Assembly (NCBI RefSeq): GCF_002116905.1 | Contig: NZ_CP015118.1 | Location: 3,596,001 to 3,660,000 of the forward strand | Direction: 5' to 3' | Length of the DNA stretch: 64,000 bases | From: Piscinibacter gummiphilus | Lineage (GTDB): Bacteria; Pseudomonadota; Gammaproteobacteria; Burkholderiales; Burkholderiaceae_C | Shown here: piece by piece, positions 55,586 through 64,000 of the stretch | Layout: each line of letters opens with the position of its first letter | Numbering within the stretch: position 1 is the first letter of the stretch | Notes under the pieces: model-generated | Seen by the model: the letters and a program-made list of their open reading frames with translations, nothing else | Told to the model about the DNA's origin: nothing | The model's database searches: none | Translations under genes and position numbers: made by a program

Positions 55586-57275
55586 CCGCCGCCCGCGTGC
55601 GGCGCGGCACCACGCGGGTCACGAACTCGGCGAGGAACTCACGCTGCTTGCCTTCGGGGAACGCCACCGTCACGGAACCATTCCCCGTGGTCACGACGGT
55701 GCCGGTGCCGTAGCGGCGCACCTTCACGGCGGCCCCCACATCGAACGTCACGGGCGTCAAGACCACCGCTTCGGCTTCGGGCCCGGCCTCGACAAGCACG
55801 CTGCACACCCCCGCCAGGCGCACGCAGTTGTCGCACGTCCCGCAGGTGTCGAACGGCGCCGCCTCCCCGAAGTGTTCCAGCAACGTCCGCCACCGGCAGC
55901 GGCCGGTCAGCGCGTACGCCACCATGCGCTCGAGCGTGTCCTGCGCCTGCTCTCGCTTGCGCACGTAGCGGACCTGCAACTCCGCCAGCTCGTCCGCCAC
56001 CAGGTCCGGCCGCGCCAGCCGCAACCGCCCTGCCCGGTCGACGGCGAGCACGCGGGCCTGCTTGAGCAGGCTCAGCACGGCCGTCACCTTGGTGCGAGGC
56101 CGGCGCACCGCGTCCGCGAGCGATTCGGCGGTCCACCCCTCGGGCGCCTCGTGGTGCAGCGCCTGGTAGATGGCCTCCAGGTCGGCCGCGGCGGGGTACC
56201 GTCCGGCCAGGAAGAACTGCTGCACCGACTTGTCCCCACGCAGGAACAGCAGCGTACAGTCGGCGGGTTCGCCATCGCGTCCGGCGCGGCCCGACTCCTG
56301 GTAGTAGGCATCGAGGCTGCCGGGCATCTGGTAGTGCACGACGAAGCGGGTGTCCGGCTTGTCGATGCCGAGGCCGAAGGCGTTGGTGGCCACCACCACC
56401 CGCAGCGTGCCGGCCATGTAGGCGTCCTGCACGTCGTGGCGTTCGGCCGCGGCCATCCGCCCGTGATAGCAGCGCGCGGAGATGCCCGCCACTTCCAGCG
56501 CGCGCGCCACGTCCTCGGCCGCCTTGACCGTGGCGGTGTAGACCAGGCCCGAGCCCTCCGACGCGGCCACCAGCGCCAGCAGGCGATCGAGCTTGCCGGC
56601 GTCGTCGCCCAGGTGCTCGACGCGGTACAGCAGGTTCGGACGCCACGAGCCGCTCGACAGCACACCGTCCGCCGGAATGCCGAGCTGGCCGCACACGTCC
56701 GCGATCGTGTCGGGCGACGCCGTGGCCGTCAGTGCCAGCACCGTCGGGCGCCCGAGCGAGGCGCGGGCCAGGCCGATGTCGAGGAACGCCGGGCGGAAGT
56801 CGTGCCCCCATTGGGCGATGCAGTGCGCCTCGTCCACCACCAGCATCTCCACGGGCCGCGACGCGAGCAGCCGGCGGAAGTCCGGATCGGCGATGCGCTC
56901 GGGTGTCACGAAGACGAAGGCCGCGGCACCGTCGGCCACCGCGGCGAGGGCCGCATCGCGTTCCTCGGCCGGCAGCGCCGCGTGCACGCTCACGGCGGCG
57001 AGGCCCAGCGCCGACAGCTTGTCGCACTGGTCCTTCATCAGCGAGATGAGCGGCGACACCACCACCGTGCGGCCGCCGAGCGCCACGGCCGGCAGCTGGT
57101 AGCAGAGGGACTTGCCGGCACCCGTCGGCATCACGGCGAGCGTGTCGCGGCCGGACAGCACCCGGTCGATGACGGCTCGCTGGCCTTCACGCAGCGACGG
57201 CAGCCCGAAGGTGGTGCGGAGGAGCCGCTGCAGCCGGGACGCCAGCGCGCCCTCCCCGATCGATGCGCGAACCAC
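55557..57275 (-). CDS. RecQ family ATP-dependent DNA helicase
   Basis: 572 residues from a GTG at 57275. Superfamily 2 helicase motifs: Walker A MPTGAGKSLCYQLP, DEAH box VVDEAHCIAQWGHDFRP, TATASP, and ATNAFGLGIDKPDTRFVVHY. A RecQ-type zinc region with cysteines in CRWRTLLEHF and CGTCDNC follows. No HRDC domain is evident and the C-terminal segment (VKVRRYGTGTVVTTGNGSV) is a small beta-rich tail, so it is a short RecQ variant. Operon with the two small genes upstream. Confidence 0.88.
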   Translation of the reverse strand: MVRASIGEGALASRLQRLLRTTFGLPSLREGQRAVIDRVLSGRDTLAVMPTGAGKSLCYQLPAVALGGRTVVVSPLISLMKDQCDKLSALGLAAVSVHAALPAEERDAALAAVADGAAAFVFVTPERIADPDFRRLLASRPVEMLVVDEAHCIAQWGHDFRPAFLDIGLARASLGRPTVLALTATASPDTIADVCGQLGIPADGVLSSGSWRPNLLYRVEHLGDDAGKLDRLLALVAASEGSGLVYTATVKAAEDVARALEVAGISARCYHGRMAAAERHDVQDAYMAGTLRVVVATNAFGLGIDKPDTRFVVHYQMPGSLDAYYQESGRAGRDGEPADCTLLFLRGDKSVQQFFLAGRYPAAADLEAIYQALHHEAPEGWTAESLADAVRRPRTKVTAVLSLLKQARVLAVDRAGRLRLARPDLVADELAELQVRYVRKREQAQDTLERMVAYALTGRCRWRTLLEHFGEAAPFDTCGTCDNCVRLAGVCSVLVEAGPEAEAVVLTPVTFDVGAAVKVRRYGTGTVVTTGNGSVTVAFPEGKQREFLAEFVTRVVPRRTRAAVRAAPTTVE

Positions 57276-57280
57276 GCGGT

Positions 57281-57655
57281 TCAGCGCGAGGCCGGTTCGT
57301 CGGCGTCTTCCTCGGCCTCGTCGAGCGCGATGTCGCCGAGTTCGTCGATGTCGAGGGTGTCGGTGTCGAGCGCGTCGGCGACGTTGCCCTCGACACGGTC
57401 GGGCAGGATGTCCGCCCCGTCGTCGATGTCGTCACCGACCGCGGCGCCACGTTCACCGGTGCCCGAGGCATCGGTGTCGCTGGCCAGGTCCGCGGGGATG
57501 GCGCCGGCGTCACCGGTCTCTCCGGCGATGTGGGCGCGTTCGCCCTGCACGTCGCTGCCGCTGTCGGAGCTGTCGCTCGGGCCGAGGGCGTCGGCGTCCT
57601 TGCCGCGCGCGTGGGCGGGCGCACGCTGCCCGCCGAGAATGCTGCTTTGTGCCAT
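57281..57655 (-). CDS. Small acidic hypothetical protein
   Basis: 124 residues with an ATG 8 bases after GGAG. Very acidic and low in hydrophobic residues, with repeated Asp/Glu/Ala stretches (for example DTDTLDIDELGDIALDEAEE), so probably disordered. No family recognised. Its stop is 5 bp from the helicase start, so it is co-expressed with it. Confidence 0.6.
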   Translation of the reverse strand: MAQSSILGGQRAPAHARGKDADALGPSDSSDSGSDVQGERAHIAGETGDAGAIPADLASDTDASGTGERGAAVGDDIDDGADILPDRVEGNVADALDTDTLDIDELGDIALDEAEEDADEPASR

Positions 57656-57666
57656 GGAAGGCGCTC

Positions 57667-58011
57667 CTAGTTGCCGGGCTGCGCGGGTCGTCGCACGGGA
57701 TCTTCGTGCGGCAGCATCGTCAGCATGCCGGGCATGGTTTCGGAAGTTTCCGAGAGGCGCCCCTGGGCGAGGTCGGCCATCACGGAATCGAGCCAGGCCG
57801 ACTCGGTGTCGGTGGCGTAGACACGTTCCTCGCCGGTGGACCGCCGGCGCACGATCAGCAGGCCGCCGGCCAGCTTGAACAGCCCCGCCAGCGGCGAGCT
57901 GCGGTCCACCTCGATCTCGAAGTCCTTCGGGTCCTGCCCCTGCGCGCCGAGGGCGCGCCGGAGGGCCACGAGCTTGTCCTGGAACGTGGAGCGACGGGGT
58001 TCGAGCGGCAT
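57667..58011 (-). CDS. Hypothetical protein, 114 residues
   Basis: From the ATG at 58011, preceded by GGAGA. Begins MPLEPRRSTFQDKLVALRR and contains a short hydrophobic patch LAGLFKLAGGLLIVRRR and VYATDTESAWLDSVMADLA. Unknown. The frame stays open upstream to 58275, where it would read MIQLCANHRALVHA, resembling an HNH nuclease end, but the composition there looks non-coding. 11 bp before the acidic protein gene. Confidence 0.55.
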   Translation of the reverse strand: MPLEPRRSTFQDKLVALRRALGAQGQDPKDFEIEVDRSSPLAGLFKLAGGLLIVRRRSTGEERVYATDTESAWLDSVMADLAQGRLSETSETMPGMLTMLPHEDPVRRPAQPGN

Positions 58012-58069
58012 GGAAGTCTCCCTGGCGGCCTGGCGATGTGCCATGGTCGCAAAGGCTGCCAGCCGGACC

Positions 58070-58080
58070 TGTAGGACATC
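58070..58080 (-). promoter_or_regulatory. GATGTCCTACA motif, copy 2
   Basis: Exact second copy of the 11-mer at 15588-15598, about 59 bp before the start at 58011 on the minus strand. Both copies precede small hydrophilic protein genes. Confidence 0.3.
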
Positions 58081-58303
58081 AGGCGATCCGAAAGTCGGGC
58101 GGCTTCGTGAGGTGCCCGGAGCGGCCGCTTCGGCCATCGCGTGCACAAGCGCACGGTGATTCGCACACAGCTGAATCATCCCGTCACCGCCTGCTCGCCC
58201 GTTTGGTGTTTTGTTCTCGGCCCGCCTCAGCACGACGTCTCGCACCCCCCTGTTCAAGGGGGTTCGTCGCATCATGCCGTCACCGATTCATCCGAGGGCC
58301 CCC

Positions 58304-58777
58304 ATGAAGATGCTGTCCGACAAAGAGTACGAGACCCTGCTCGCCAAGGCGCGCGAGTGCGATCGACTCCACACCCTGATCAACACGCCGGAGCTGGTGG
58401 CCTTCCCCGAGGCCGTGCACCTCGAGGCCATCCACCAGGAGGAGCGCTGGGGCCGCAAGGACCGCGAGACCAAGGCGGCGATCGATTGGTTCTGGCTCGT
58501 GGGCTACCTCGCGGGCCGCGCGCTCGAGCACGACAAGGAGGCCGAGCGCCTCGCCAACATGGCCGCCGCCGAGGACAGCGACGCCGGCCGGGCCTTCTAC
58601 GCGAAACACATCGCGCTGCACCGCGAGAAGGCCGTGCACCACACGATCACGACGGCGGCCGCGCTGAACCACTGGCACGCGAGCATGCTGCGCAAGGCAC
58701 GCCACCAGCCGGACGAACGCGCCGCGAACAGCGACGTGGCGCCGCTCGCGACGATGCCGATGCAGCTCAGCGGCTGA
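58304..58777 (+). CDS. Phage-like conserved hypothetical protein
   Basis: 157 residues from the ATG at 58304. The body resembles a protein family often seen in phages and prophages: VHLEAIHQEERWG, DWFWLVGYLAGRALEHDKEAE and EKAVHHTITTAAALNHWHASM, rich in His and Trp. No prophage genes surround it. Its end overlaps the convergent monooxygenase gene by 11 bp. Function unknown; family link is from memory. Confidence 0.7.
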   Translation: MKMLSDKEYETLLAKARECDRLHTLINTPELVAFPEAVHLEAIHQEERWGRKDRETKAAIDWFWLVGYLAGRALEHDKEAERLANMAAAEDSDAGRAFYAKHIALHREKAVHHTITTAAALNHWHASMLRKARHQPDERAANSDVAPLATMPMQLSG

Positions 58778-60239
58778 CCGCCCCCTCCGGGCGGGTGAAC
58801 CGCAGCGCGCCGTCGTCGAGGCGGCCGCGCCGGAGCATCAGCCAGTCGAGCACGTAGTTCTGGTACAGGCGCCACGGCTTGCGCGTCCCCTGGCGGGGCA
58901 GGTCCGCGGCGGCACGCTGCACGTAGCCGGACGTGAACTCGAACAGCGGCTGCGCGTCGACGGGTCCGTCGAACCGCGGCGTGGCGACCGGCAGGCCTTC
59001 GCGGTCCATGTGCGCCAGCAGCCGGCACAGGAAGGCCGAGGTCAGGTCGGCCTTCAGCGTCCACGACGCGTTCGTGTAGCCGAAGGTCAGCATCAGGTTC
59101 GGCACGCCGTCGAGCATCATGCCCTTGTAGACGAGGTGCCGCGGCAGGTCGATGGCCTTCCCGTCCACGGACAGTTGGACCCCGTCGAACACCTTCATCC
59201 GCAGCCCCGTCGCCGTGACGACGATGTCGGCCTGGAGGTGCTCGCCCGACACGAGGCGGATGCCGTCCGCCGTGAAGGTCTCGATCTCGTCGGTGGCCAC
59301 CGAGGCCGTGCCGGCCTTCAGCGCCTCGAAGAGGTCCCCGTCGGGAACGAGGCACAGGCGCTGGTCCCACGGGTTGTAGCGCGGGGTGAAGTGCTTTTGC
59401 ACGTCCACCCCGGGTCCGAGCGCCTTCGCCGCCTCGCCGATCAGCCACCGGCGCACCCCGTCGGGCCGGCGTCGCGACAGCGTGAAGAACAACGCCCCGA
59501 TGCCGATGTTCTTGGCACGCACCAGCTGGTACGCCACCATCGACGGCAGCCAGCGCCGCAGGGCGTTGGCGATGCCGTCCTCGGCGGGCCGCGAGAACAC
59601 GTAGGTCGGCGACCGCTGCAGCATCGTCACGTGGGCCGCGGTACGCGCCATCGCGGGCACCAGCGTGACGGCGGTGGCGCCGCTGCCGATCACCACGACC
59701 CGTTTGCCGCGGTAGTCGAGGTCGTCCGGCCAGGCCTGGGGATGCACGAACCGGCCCCGGTAGTCGCCCTCGCCGGGCCAACGCGGCCGGTGGCCCTCGC
59801 CGTACGCGTAGTAGCCGCTGCAGAAGTCGAGCACGCTGCACGTGAAGGCGAGGCGTTCGCCCTGGTGTTCCGCCTCGAGTGTCCACAGCCCCTGCGCCGA
59901 CGACCAGCGCGCGGCCACCACGCGGTGGCCGAAGTGGATCGTCTTGTCGAGCCCGCGCTCGCGGGCCGTCTCGGCGATGTACGCGAGGATGGCCAGCCCG
60001 TCGGCGATCGCCTTCGGATCGGTCCACGGCTTGAAGGCGTAGCCCAGCGTGTACATGTCCGAGTCGGAGCGCACACCCGGGTAGCGGAACAGGTCCCAGG
60101 TGCCGCCGAGGACGTCGCGCGCCTCGAGGATCAGGAAGGTCTTGCCGGGACAACGGTCCTGCAGGTGGGCCGCGGCGCCGATGCCGGACAGGCCGGCGCC
60201 CACGATGATGACGTCCGCGTGCCTGGGTGCCGTGGCCAT
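58767..60239 (-). CDS. Flavin-containing (Baeyer-Villiger type) monooxygenase
   Basis: 490 residues from the ATG at 60239, preceded by GGGAGA. FAD site VIIVGAGLSGIGAAAHLQ, GGTWDLFRYPGVRSDSDM (the segment before the FMO fingerprint) and NADPH site VVVIGSGATAVTLVPA are visible, followed by TATGLRM. This group oxidises ketones or other carbonyls, sometimes amines. Substrate unknown. Divergent from the M14 peptidase gene across 369 bp. Confidence 0.9.
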   Translation of the reverse strand: MATAPRHADVIIVGAGLSGIGAAAHLQDRCPGKTFLILEARDVLGGTWDLFRYPGVRSDSDMYTLGYAFKPWTDPKAIADGLAILAYIAETARERGLDKTIHFGHRVVAARWSSAQGLWTLEAEHQGERLAFTCSVLDFCSGYYAYGEGHRPRWPGEGDYRGRFVHPQAWPDDLDYRGKRVVVIGSGATAVTLVPAMARTAAHVTMLQRSPTYVFSRPAEDGIANALRRWLPSMVAYQLVRAKNIGIGALFFTLSRRRPDGVRRWLIGEAAKALGPGVDVQKHFTPRYNPWDQRLCLVPDGDLFEALKAGTASVATDEIETFTADGIRLVSGEHLQADIVVTATGLRMKVFDGVQLSVDGKAIDLPRHLVYKGMMLDGVPNLMLTFGYTNASWTLKADLTSAFLCRLLAHMDREGLPVATPRFDGPVDAQPLFEFTSGYVQRAAADLPRQGTRKPWRLYQNYVLDWLMLRRGRLDDGALRFTRPEGAVSR

Positions 60240-60387
60240 GCTGTCTCCCGTCGGGGTTCTGGGTGTTCTGGCACCCATTCTGCTCCCATGGCGACCACGT
60301 CCCGGTCACGAAACCGTCAGCGGCGTTTCACGGCCTTTTCATCACACGTGCACAGCATGTGCGGGCGCCGTACCATGCCCCGATGCC

Positions 60388-60537
60388 TCACGCCCCCGTC
60401 CGCGACCCGCGCTGCAGCCAGCGCGCACGGAAGAGTGCCGCCAGTTCGATCGCGCCCCACAGCCACGCCTGCAGGTGCAGGCGTTTGGGCGGATGTCTGG
60501 GCGGGTGCCAGGGAGAAGGCGTGGGGGCGGTGGTCAT
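60388..60537 (-). CDS. Possible 49-residue protein
   Basis: An open frame too short for most callers: starts MTTAPTPSPWHPPRHPP, then HLQAWLWGAIELAALFRARWL and a basic end. One amphipathic or membrane-associated helix with flanking Arg and Trp. No strong ribosome site. Lies in the 369-bp gap between the monooxygenase and M14 peptidase genes, on the monooxygenase strand. Confidence 0.4.
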   Translation of the reverse strand: MTTAPTPSPWHPPRHPPKRLHLQAWLWGAIELAALFRARWLQRGSRTGA

Positions 60538-60608
60538 GGGCGTGTCCGGTGGCGGAGTGCCACCACGCTAGCGGCCCTTTGTGACGGAACGATGGCACTG
60601 CCCGCACC

Positions 60609-61631
60609 ATGCCGCTGATCGAGCCGCCGCAACTCGCCGACCTGCAGGAACTCGTCGACACCGCCGCCGGCCTCGTGGAGGTGTCGGTGCCCTGCCGCGT
60701 GGAGGCCGCCGGCCGCGACTTTCCCGTCTACGCCATCGCCGTGGGCAACCCGTCGCCCGACGTGCCCGCGGTGGGCTTCTTCGGCGGCGTGCACGGGCTG
60801 GAACGGGTGGGCGCCGACGTGGTGATCGGCTACCTGCGCAACATCGTCAACCGGCTGCCGTGGGACACGCTGCTCCAGCTGCAGCTCGAACGGCTGCGGA
60901 TGGTGTTCATGCCCATCGTGAACCCGGGCGGCCTGTGGCTCGGCACCCGCGCGAACCCGCGCGGCGTCGACCTGATGCGCAACGCCCCCATCGATTCGGC
61001 CGAGCCCCTGCCCAACCTGCTCGCCGGCCAGCGCCTGAGCGCGCGGCTGCCGTGGTACCGCGGCGAGGCGGGCGCCCCCATGGAGCCGGAGAACCAGGCC
61101 GTGTGCCGGTTCGTCGAGGCCGAACTGCTGCCCCACCGGTTCAGCCTGAGCGTCGACTGCCACTCGGGCTTCGGCGTGCGCGACCGCATCTGGTTCCCGT
61201 ACGCCCACACGGCCGCGCCCATCGAGCACATCGGCGAACTGCACGCGATGTCACGCCTGCTGGACCTCGGCCACCCGCACCACCGCTACGTGTTCGAGCC
61301 GCAGAGCCACCAGTACCTCGCCAACGGCGACCTGTGGGACCACCTGTACGCCACCACCCGAGACCGGCCGGACGCGCTGTTCCTGCCGCTGACGCTGGAG
61401 ATGGGCTCGTGGCTGTGGGTGCGCAAGAACCCGCGGCAGTTCCTGTCGCGGCACGGGTTCTTCAATCCGCTGATCCAGCACCGCCTGGAGCGGGCGCTGC
61501 GCCGCCACATCGCGTGGCTGGACTTCGTGGCCCGCCTGGCCTACAGCCACGGGCGGTGGCTGCCCACCGGCGCGGCGCGAGACTGGCACCGCCAGCGGGC
61601 GATGGCGCGCTGGTACGCGCCCCGCCGCTGA
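60609..61631 (+). CDS. M14 family zinc carboxypeptidase-like protein
   Basis: 340 residues, no signal peptide. M14 landmarks: GGVHGLERVG (His and Glu zinc ligands), VNPGGLWLGTRANPRGVDLMRN with the Arg/Asn pair, the third ligand in DCHSGFG and the catalytic Glu in LTLEMGSW. Members remove C-terminal residues or cut other amide bonds in peptidoglycan or modified peptides. It converges with the serine hydrolase gene with 9 bp between stops. Confidence 0.87.
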   Translation: MPLIEPPQLADLQELVDTAAGLVEVSVPCRVEAAGRDFPVYAIAVGNPSPDVPAVGFFGGVHGLERVGADVVIGYLRNIVNRLPWDTLLQLQLERLRMVFMPIVNPGGLWLGTRANPRGVDLMRNAPIDSAEPLPNLLAGQRLSARLPWYRGEAGAPMEPENQAVCRFVEAELLPHRFSLSVDCHSGFGVRDRIWFPYAHTAAPIEHIGELHAMSRLLDLGHPHHRYVFEPQSHQYLANGDLWDHLYATTRDRPDALFLPLTLEMGSWLWVRKNPRQFLSRHGFFNPLIQHRLERALRRHIAWLDFVARLAYSHGRWLPTGAARDWHRQRAMARWYAPRR

Positions 61632-61640
61632 ACGCGGGGG

Positions 61641-62543
61641 TCAGCGCGACGCGACGTGCGTGGCGGACGGCACGCCCATCACGAGGTCGTGCAGCCGGGG
61701 CGCCAGGCGCACCAGCCAGTCGCCCCCGTGGGCGTTGTGGGCCAGGCCCACCATGATGTACTTGCGGCCGTTGGCTTCCACGAGGGCGCTGTCGGCATGG
61801 GTGTCCTGCCAGCTGCCCGACTTGCGGAACATCGCCACGCCGGGCCGCTCGAGCATGCCCTTGACGAACTTGTGGACGATGCCGGGATGCGACATCACGT
61901 CCTTCATCTTCGCGGTCAGCTCGGGGTTCACGAGCGCGTTGGCGTCGAGCATCTGGTAGAAGCGGGCCACCTGGAAGGCCGTGGCGCCGTGCGACAGGTT
62001 GTGCAGCGGGTCGCGGCGGTAGGCGCCGCCCGGGCCATAGGGCTTGCCCACCCACAGGCCACCGGCGCCGCGGGCGTCGTAGAAGCCGAACTTCGGGGAC
62101 TGCAGGATGTCGATCAGGCGCTCCCCACCCACCCAGCCCAGCACCGTGGTGGCGGCCTGGTTGCTCGACACGCGGATCATCTGCGTGATGGTGGCCATGC
62201 GCTCGGCATCGAGCACGAGGCGGCCGCGTTCGGCTTCGACGAAGGCGCCGAGCAGGATCGCGATCTTCGGCAGGCTGGCGGCGTAGAGCATCTCGTCGCC
62301 GTTGAGCATCGCCAAACGCGGGTGCTGGGCGTCGGTGATGTCGACGAGGCTCAGGGCCAGGTCGCCGCGTTGCACGTCGGACGTGAGGCCGAGGTCGGCC
62401 ACGACGTGTTCGAGCCCTCGCTGGAGCACGGGGTCGCCGGCCTGGCGCAGGTCGGGAAGGTCGGCCGCATGGAGGGGCCAGGCCGCCAGCGCGAGCAACG
62501 CAGGGACGGTGCGGCGCAGGGCCGCGAGCAGAACTTGGAACAT
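61641..62543 (-). CDS. Class A beta-lactamase-like serine hydrolase
   Basis: 300 residues with a Sec signal peptide cleaved near PLHAADL. The nucleophile motif is SLPK (in LYAASLPKIAILLGAF), and KSG is found in MFRKSGSW; an SxN-like motif appears as VSSNQAATTVLG. The glutamate of the class A omega loop is not obvious. It may be a beta-lactamase relative with peptidase or other hydrolase function rather than a resistance enzyme. Confidence 0.8.
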   Translation of the reverse strand: MFQVLLAALRRTVPALLALAAWPLHAADLPDLRQAGDPVLQRGLEHVVADLGLTSDVQRGDLALSLVDITDAQHPRLAMLNGDEMLYAASLPKIAILLGAFVEAERGRLVLDAERMATITQMIRVSSNQAATTVLGWVGGERLIDILQSPKFGFYDARGAGGLWVGKPYGPGGAYRRDPLHNLSHGATAFQVARFYQMLDANALVNPELTAKMKDVMSHPGIVHKFVKGMLERPGVAMFRKSGSWQDTHADSALVEANGRKYIMVGLAHNAHGGDWLVRLAPRLHDLVMGVPSATHVASR

Positions 62544-62603
62544 CGGGGTGCGGCCTGCCGGGTCAGGAGCACCCTCGAGGCCGGAAACGAGCAGGCGCCG
62601 ATT

Positions 62604-63071
62604 CTAGCGGCCGGGCATCTCCCCGTGCACCCGTACGGCTTCACCGGCCGACCCGGCGGGCGCGGTGGCCTCCCCGGCCAGCCCCGCGAGGATCGGGCAA
62701 TCCGGCCGGTCGTCCCCATGGCAGCAGTGCACCAGTTGCTCGAGCGTGGCCTTCATCGCCACCAGGTCGTCGAGCTTGCGCTGCAGCTCGGCGATGTGCG
62801 CCTCGGCCAGCGACTTCACCATGCGGCTCGGCCGGCGGCGGTCCTGCCACAGCGCCAGCAACTCGCCGATCTGGGCGATGGAAAAGCCGAGGTCGCGCGC
62901 GTGCCGCACGAAGCGCAGCACGTGAACGTCCTTCGCGCCGTACTGCCGGTACCCCGCCTCGGTGCGGCTCGCACCGGGCAGCAGGCCCACCGACTCGTAG
63001 TGCCGGATCATCTTCGCGGAGACGCCCGAGGCCTTCGCCGCGTCGCCGATGTTCATCGCCTTGTCGTCCAT
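62604..63071 (-). CDS. cueR: Copper-responsive MerR regulator CueR
   Basis: 155 residues from the ATG at 63071, 8 bases after AAGGAG. MerR helix-turn-helix (MNIGDAAKASGVSAKMIRHYESVGLL), dimer helix, and the metal loop CCHGDDRPDCPIL matching the two Cu(I)-binding cysteines of CueR. It activates copA-type promoters. Begins 4 bp after the stop of the copper ATPase and is co-transcribed with it. Confidence 0.9.
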   Translation of the reverse strand: MDDKAMNIGDAAKASGVSAKMIRHYESVGLLPGASRTEAGYRQYGAKDVHVLRFVRHARDLGFSIAQIGELLALWQDRRRPSRMVKSLAEAHIAELQRKLDDLVAMKATLEQLVHCCHGDDRPDCPILAGLAGEATAPAGSAGEAVRVHGEMPGR

Positions 63072-63075
63072 GCCG

Positions 63076-64000
63076 TCACTCCTTCCGTGCATCCGCCGAG
63101 GCCCGCCACCGCCGCAGCAGCAGCGCGTTGCCCACCACGCTGACGCTGCTGAGCGCCATCGCACCGCCCGCCACCACCGGGCTCAGCAGCCCGAACGCGG
63201 CCAGCGGAATGCCCACCACGTTGTAGACGAACGCCCAGAACAGGCCTCGCCGGATCGTCGCGTACGTGCGGCGGGACACGTCGAGCGCGTCGGCGACCAG
63301 CCGCACGTCGCCGCGCATCAGCGTGAGGCCCGCCGTTTCCATCGCGACGTCGGTGCCGGTGGCCATCGCGATGCCCACGTCGGCCGCGGCCAGGGCCGGC
63401 GCGTCGTTGATGCCATCGCCCACCATCGCCACCACCTGACCCTCTGCCCGCAGGGCCTGCACGGCGGCGGCCTTGTCGGCGGGCAGCACCTCCGCCCGCA
63501 CGGTGTCGATGCCCAGTTGCCGGGCCACCGCCTCGGCGCTGCCGCGGTTGTCGCCGGAGAGCATCACGGTGCGGATGCCCAGGTCGTGCAGTCGGCGCAC
63601 CGCGGCGGGGGCCGAGGCCTTCAATGCGTCGCCGAAGGCCAGCAGGCCGAGCACCGCGGCGGTATTCCCGTCGCGGCGCAGCAGCCAGGAGACCGTGCGA
63701 CCGTCGTTCGCCAGCCGCTCGGCCTCGCCCGCCAGCGCGCCGGCATCGGCGCCCAGTTCCTTCAGCAGGCGGCTGCTGCCCAGCGCGAGGCGCATGTCGC
63801 CCACCCGCGCTTCGACACCCCGGCCGGGCAAGGCGCTCGCCGCCGTCGCCTCCGGCACCGGCATGCCTTCCGCCCGGTCCAGCACCGCCACCGCGAGCGG
63901 ATGACTGCTCGACCGCTGCAGCGCAGCGGACAGGCGCACCACCTCATCCTCGGTCCCCCCCGGCGCCGGCACCACGGCCACCACCGCCGGACGCCCTTCG
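63076..64000 (-). CDS. copA: Copper-exporting P1B-type ATPase (5' end off window)
   Basis: The C-terminal 308 residues are visible, opening EGRPAVVAVVPAPGG next to the phosphorylation site that lies off the window. Nucleotide-binding HP motif RSSSHPLAVAVLD, TGDN-like MLSGDNRGSAEA and hinge MVGDGINDAPALAAADVG are present. The last helices hold YN (FVYNVVGIPL) and MALSSVSVVGNA, the Cu(I) selectivity residues of P1B-1 pumps. It exports Cu(I) from the cytoplasm. Leads the copA-cueR operon. Confidence 0.93.
   Translation of the reverse strand, partial: EGRPAVVAVVPAPGGTEDEVVRLSAALQRSSSHPLAVAVLDRAEGMPVPEATAASALPGRGVEARVGDMRLALGSSRLLKELGADAGALAGEAERLANDGRTVSWLLRRDGNTAAVLGLLAFGDALKASAPAAVRRLHDLGIRTVMLSGDNRGSAEAVARQLGIDTVRAEVLPADKAAAVQALRAEGQVVAMVGDGINDAPALAAADVGIAMATGTDVAMETAGLTLMRGDVRLVADALDVSRRTYATIRRGLFWAFVYNVVGIPLAAFGLLSPVVAGGAMALSSVSVVGNALLLRRWRASADARKE

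Noticed and set aside
58012..58275. HNH-like extension (MIQLCANHRALVHA) of the gene at 57667
   Set aside because: The ATG at 58011 has a proper ribosome site, and the upstream DNA has AT-rich patches and odd composition; the HNH likeness is short and lacks the rest of the fold.
60317..60661. 114-residue frame before the M14 peptidase
   Set aside because: It overlaps the well-supported M14 start and has Ala/Pro/Arg/His-rich sequence; the 49-residue frame in the same gap looks slightly more protein-like but is also weak.

Overview
The window looks like chromosome from a high-GC betaproteobacterium of the order Burkholderiales, in the Leptothrix/Rubrivivax/Roseateles-like group rather than Burkholderia proper. 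The reasons are the strong G/C third-position bias, the cluster surE-pcm-nlpD-rpoS-rlmD, the pst operon ending in phoU-phoB-phoR, the block yhbY/rlmE-ftsH-folP-glmM, and recR-ybaB-dnaX. The genus cannot be fixed from sequence reading alone. Most of the window is ordinary core genome. Accessory content is limited to one insertion sequence, an ABC-transporter/amidase operon, several small hydrophilic proteins and a pair of kinase-HDOD signalling proteins.

Layout. 1-7.1 kb: end of a DUF3224 gene, an exported M20 amidohydrolase divergent from a GlxA-type AraC regulator, the recR-ybaB-dnaX replication/repair operon, a divergent PurM-family gene and the 4.5S SRP RNA gene (ffs). 7.1-8.4 kb: a complete IS481-type element with 49-bp imperfect ends and a 6-bp target duplication. 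8.7-14.3 kb: an overlapping five-gene operon of ABC transporter ATPase, binding protein and permease plus an allophanate-hydrolase-like amidase and a second amidase. 14.3-17 kb: small proteins and a solute-binding protein. 17-21.3 kb: an active Ser/Thr kinase-HDOD-GAF protein and, directly upstream in the same operon, a pseudokinase-HDOD paralogue. 21.5-25.7 kb: trxA, rho, rpmE2 and a membrane GT-C-like protein. 25.7-33.1 kb: the complete phosphate regulon pstSCAB-phoU-phoB-phoR, with a Pho box before pstS and a second Pho-box-like array facing a fasciclin lipoprotein gene.

33.2-44.3 kb: glmM, folP, ftsH, rlmE, yhbY, a DUF4149 membrane protein, greA and carAB. 44.5-46.2 kb: bacterioferritin, its ferredoxin (with a Fur-box-like site exactly between the -35 and -10 elements) and a BI-1 membrane protein. 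46.2-51.3 kb: rlmD and the stationary-phase cluster surE-pcm-nlpD-rpoS. 51.4-58.8 kb: a quinone oxidoreductase, a NarL-type two-component system, a RecQ-like helicase and small proteins of unknown function. 58.8-64 kb: a flavin monooxygenase, an M14 peptidase, a class A beta-lactamase-like hydrolase and the cueR-copA copper module cut by the window end.

The best candidates for something undescribed are the catalytic kinase/pseudokinase HDOD pair (17049-21321), a start-codon-enclosing RNA hairpin before a 92-residue unknown protein (14941-14993), and an 11-bp motif shared by two distant clusters of small hydrophilic proteins. No CRISPR array, tRNA, rRNA or prophage was seen.
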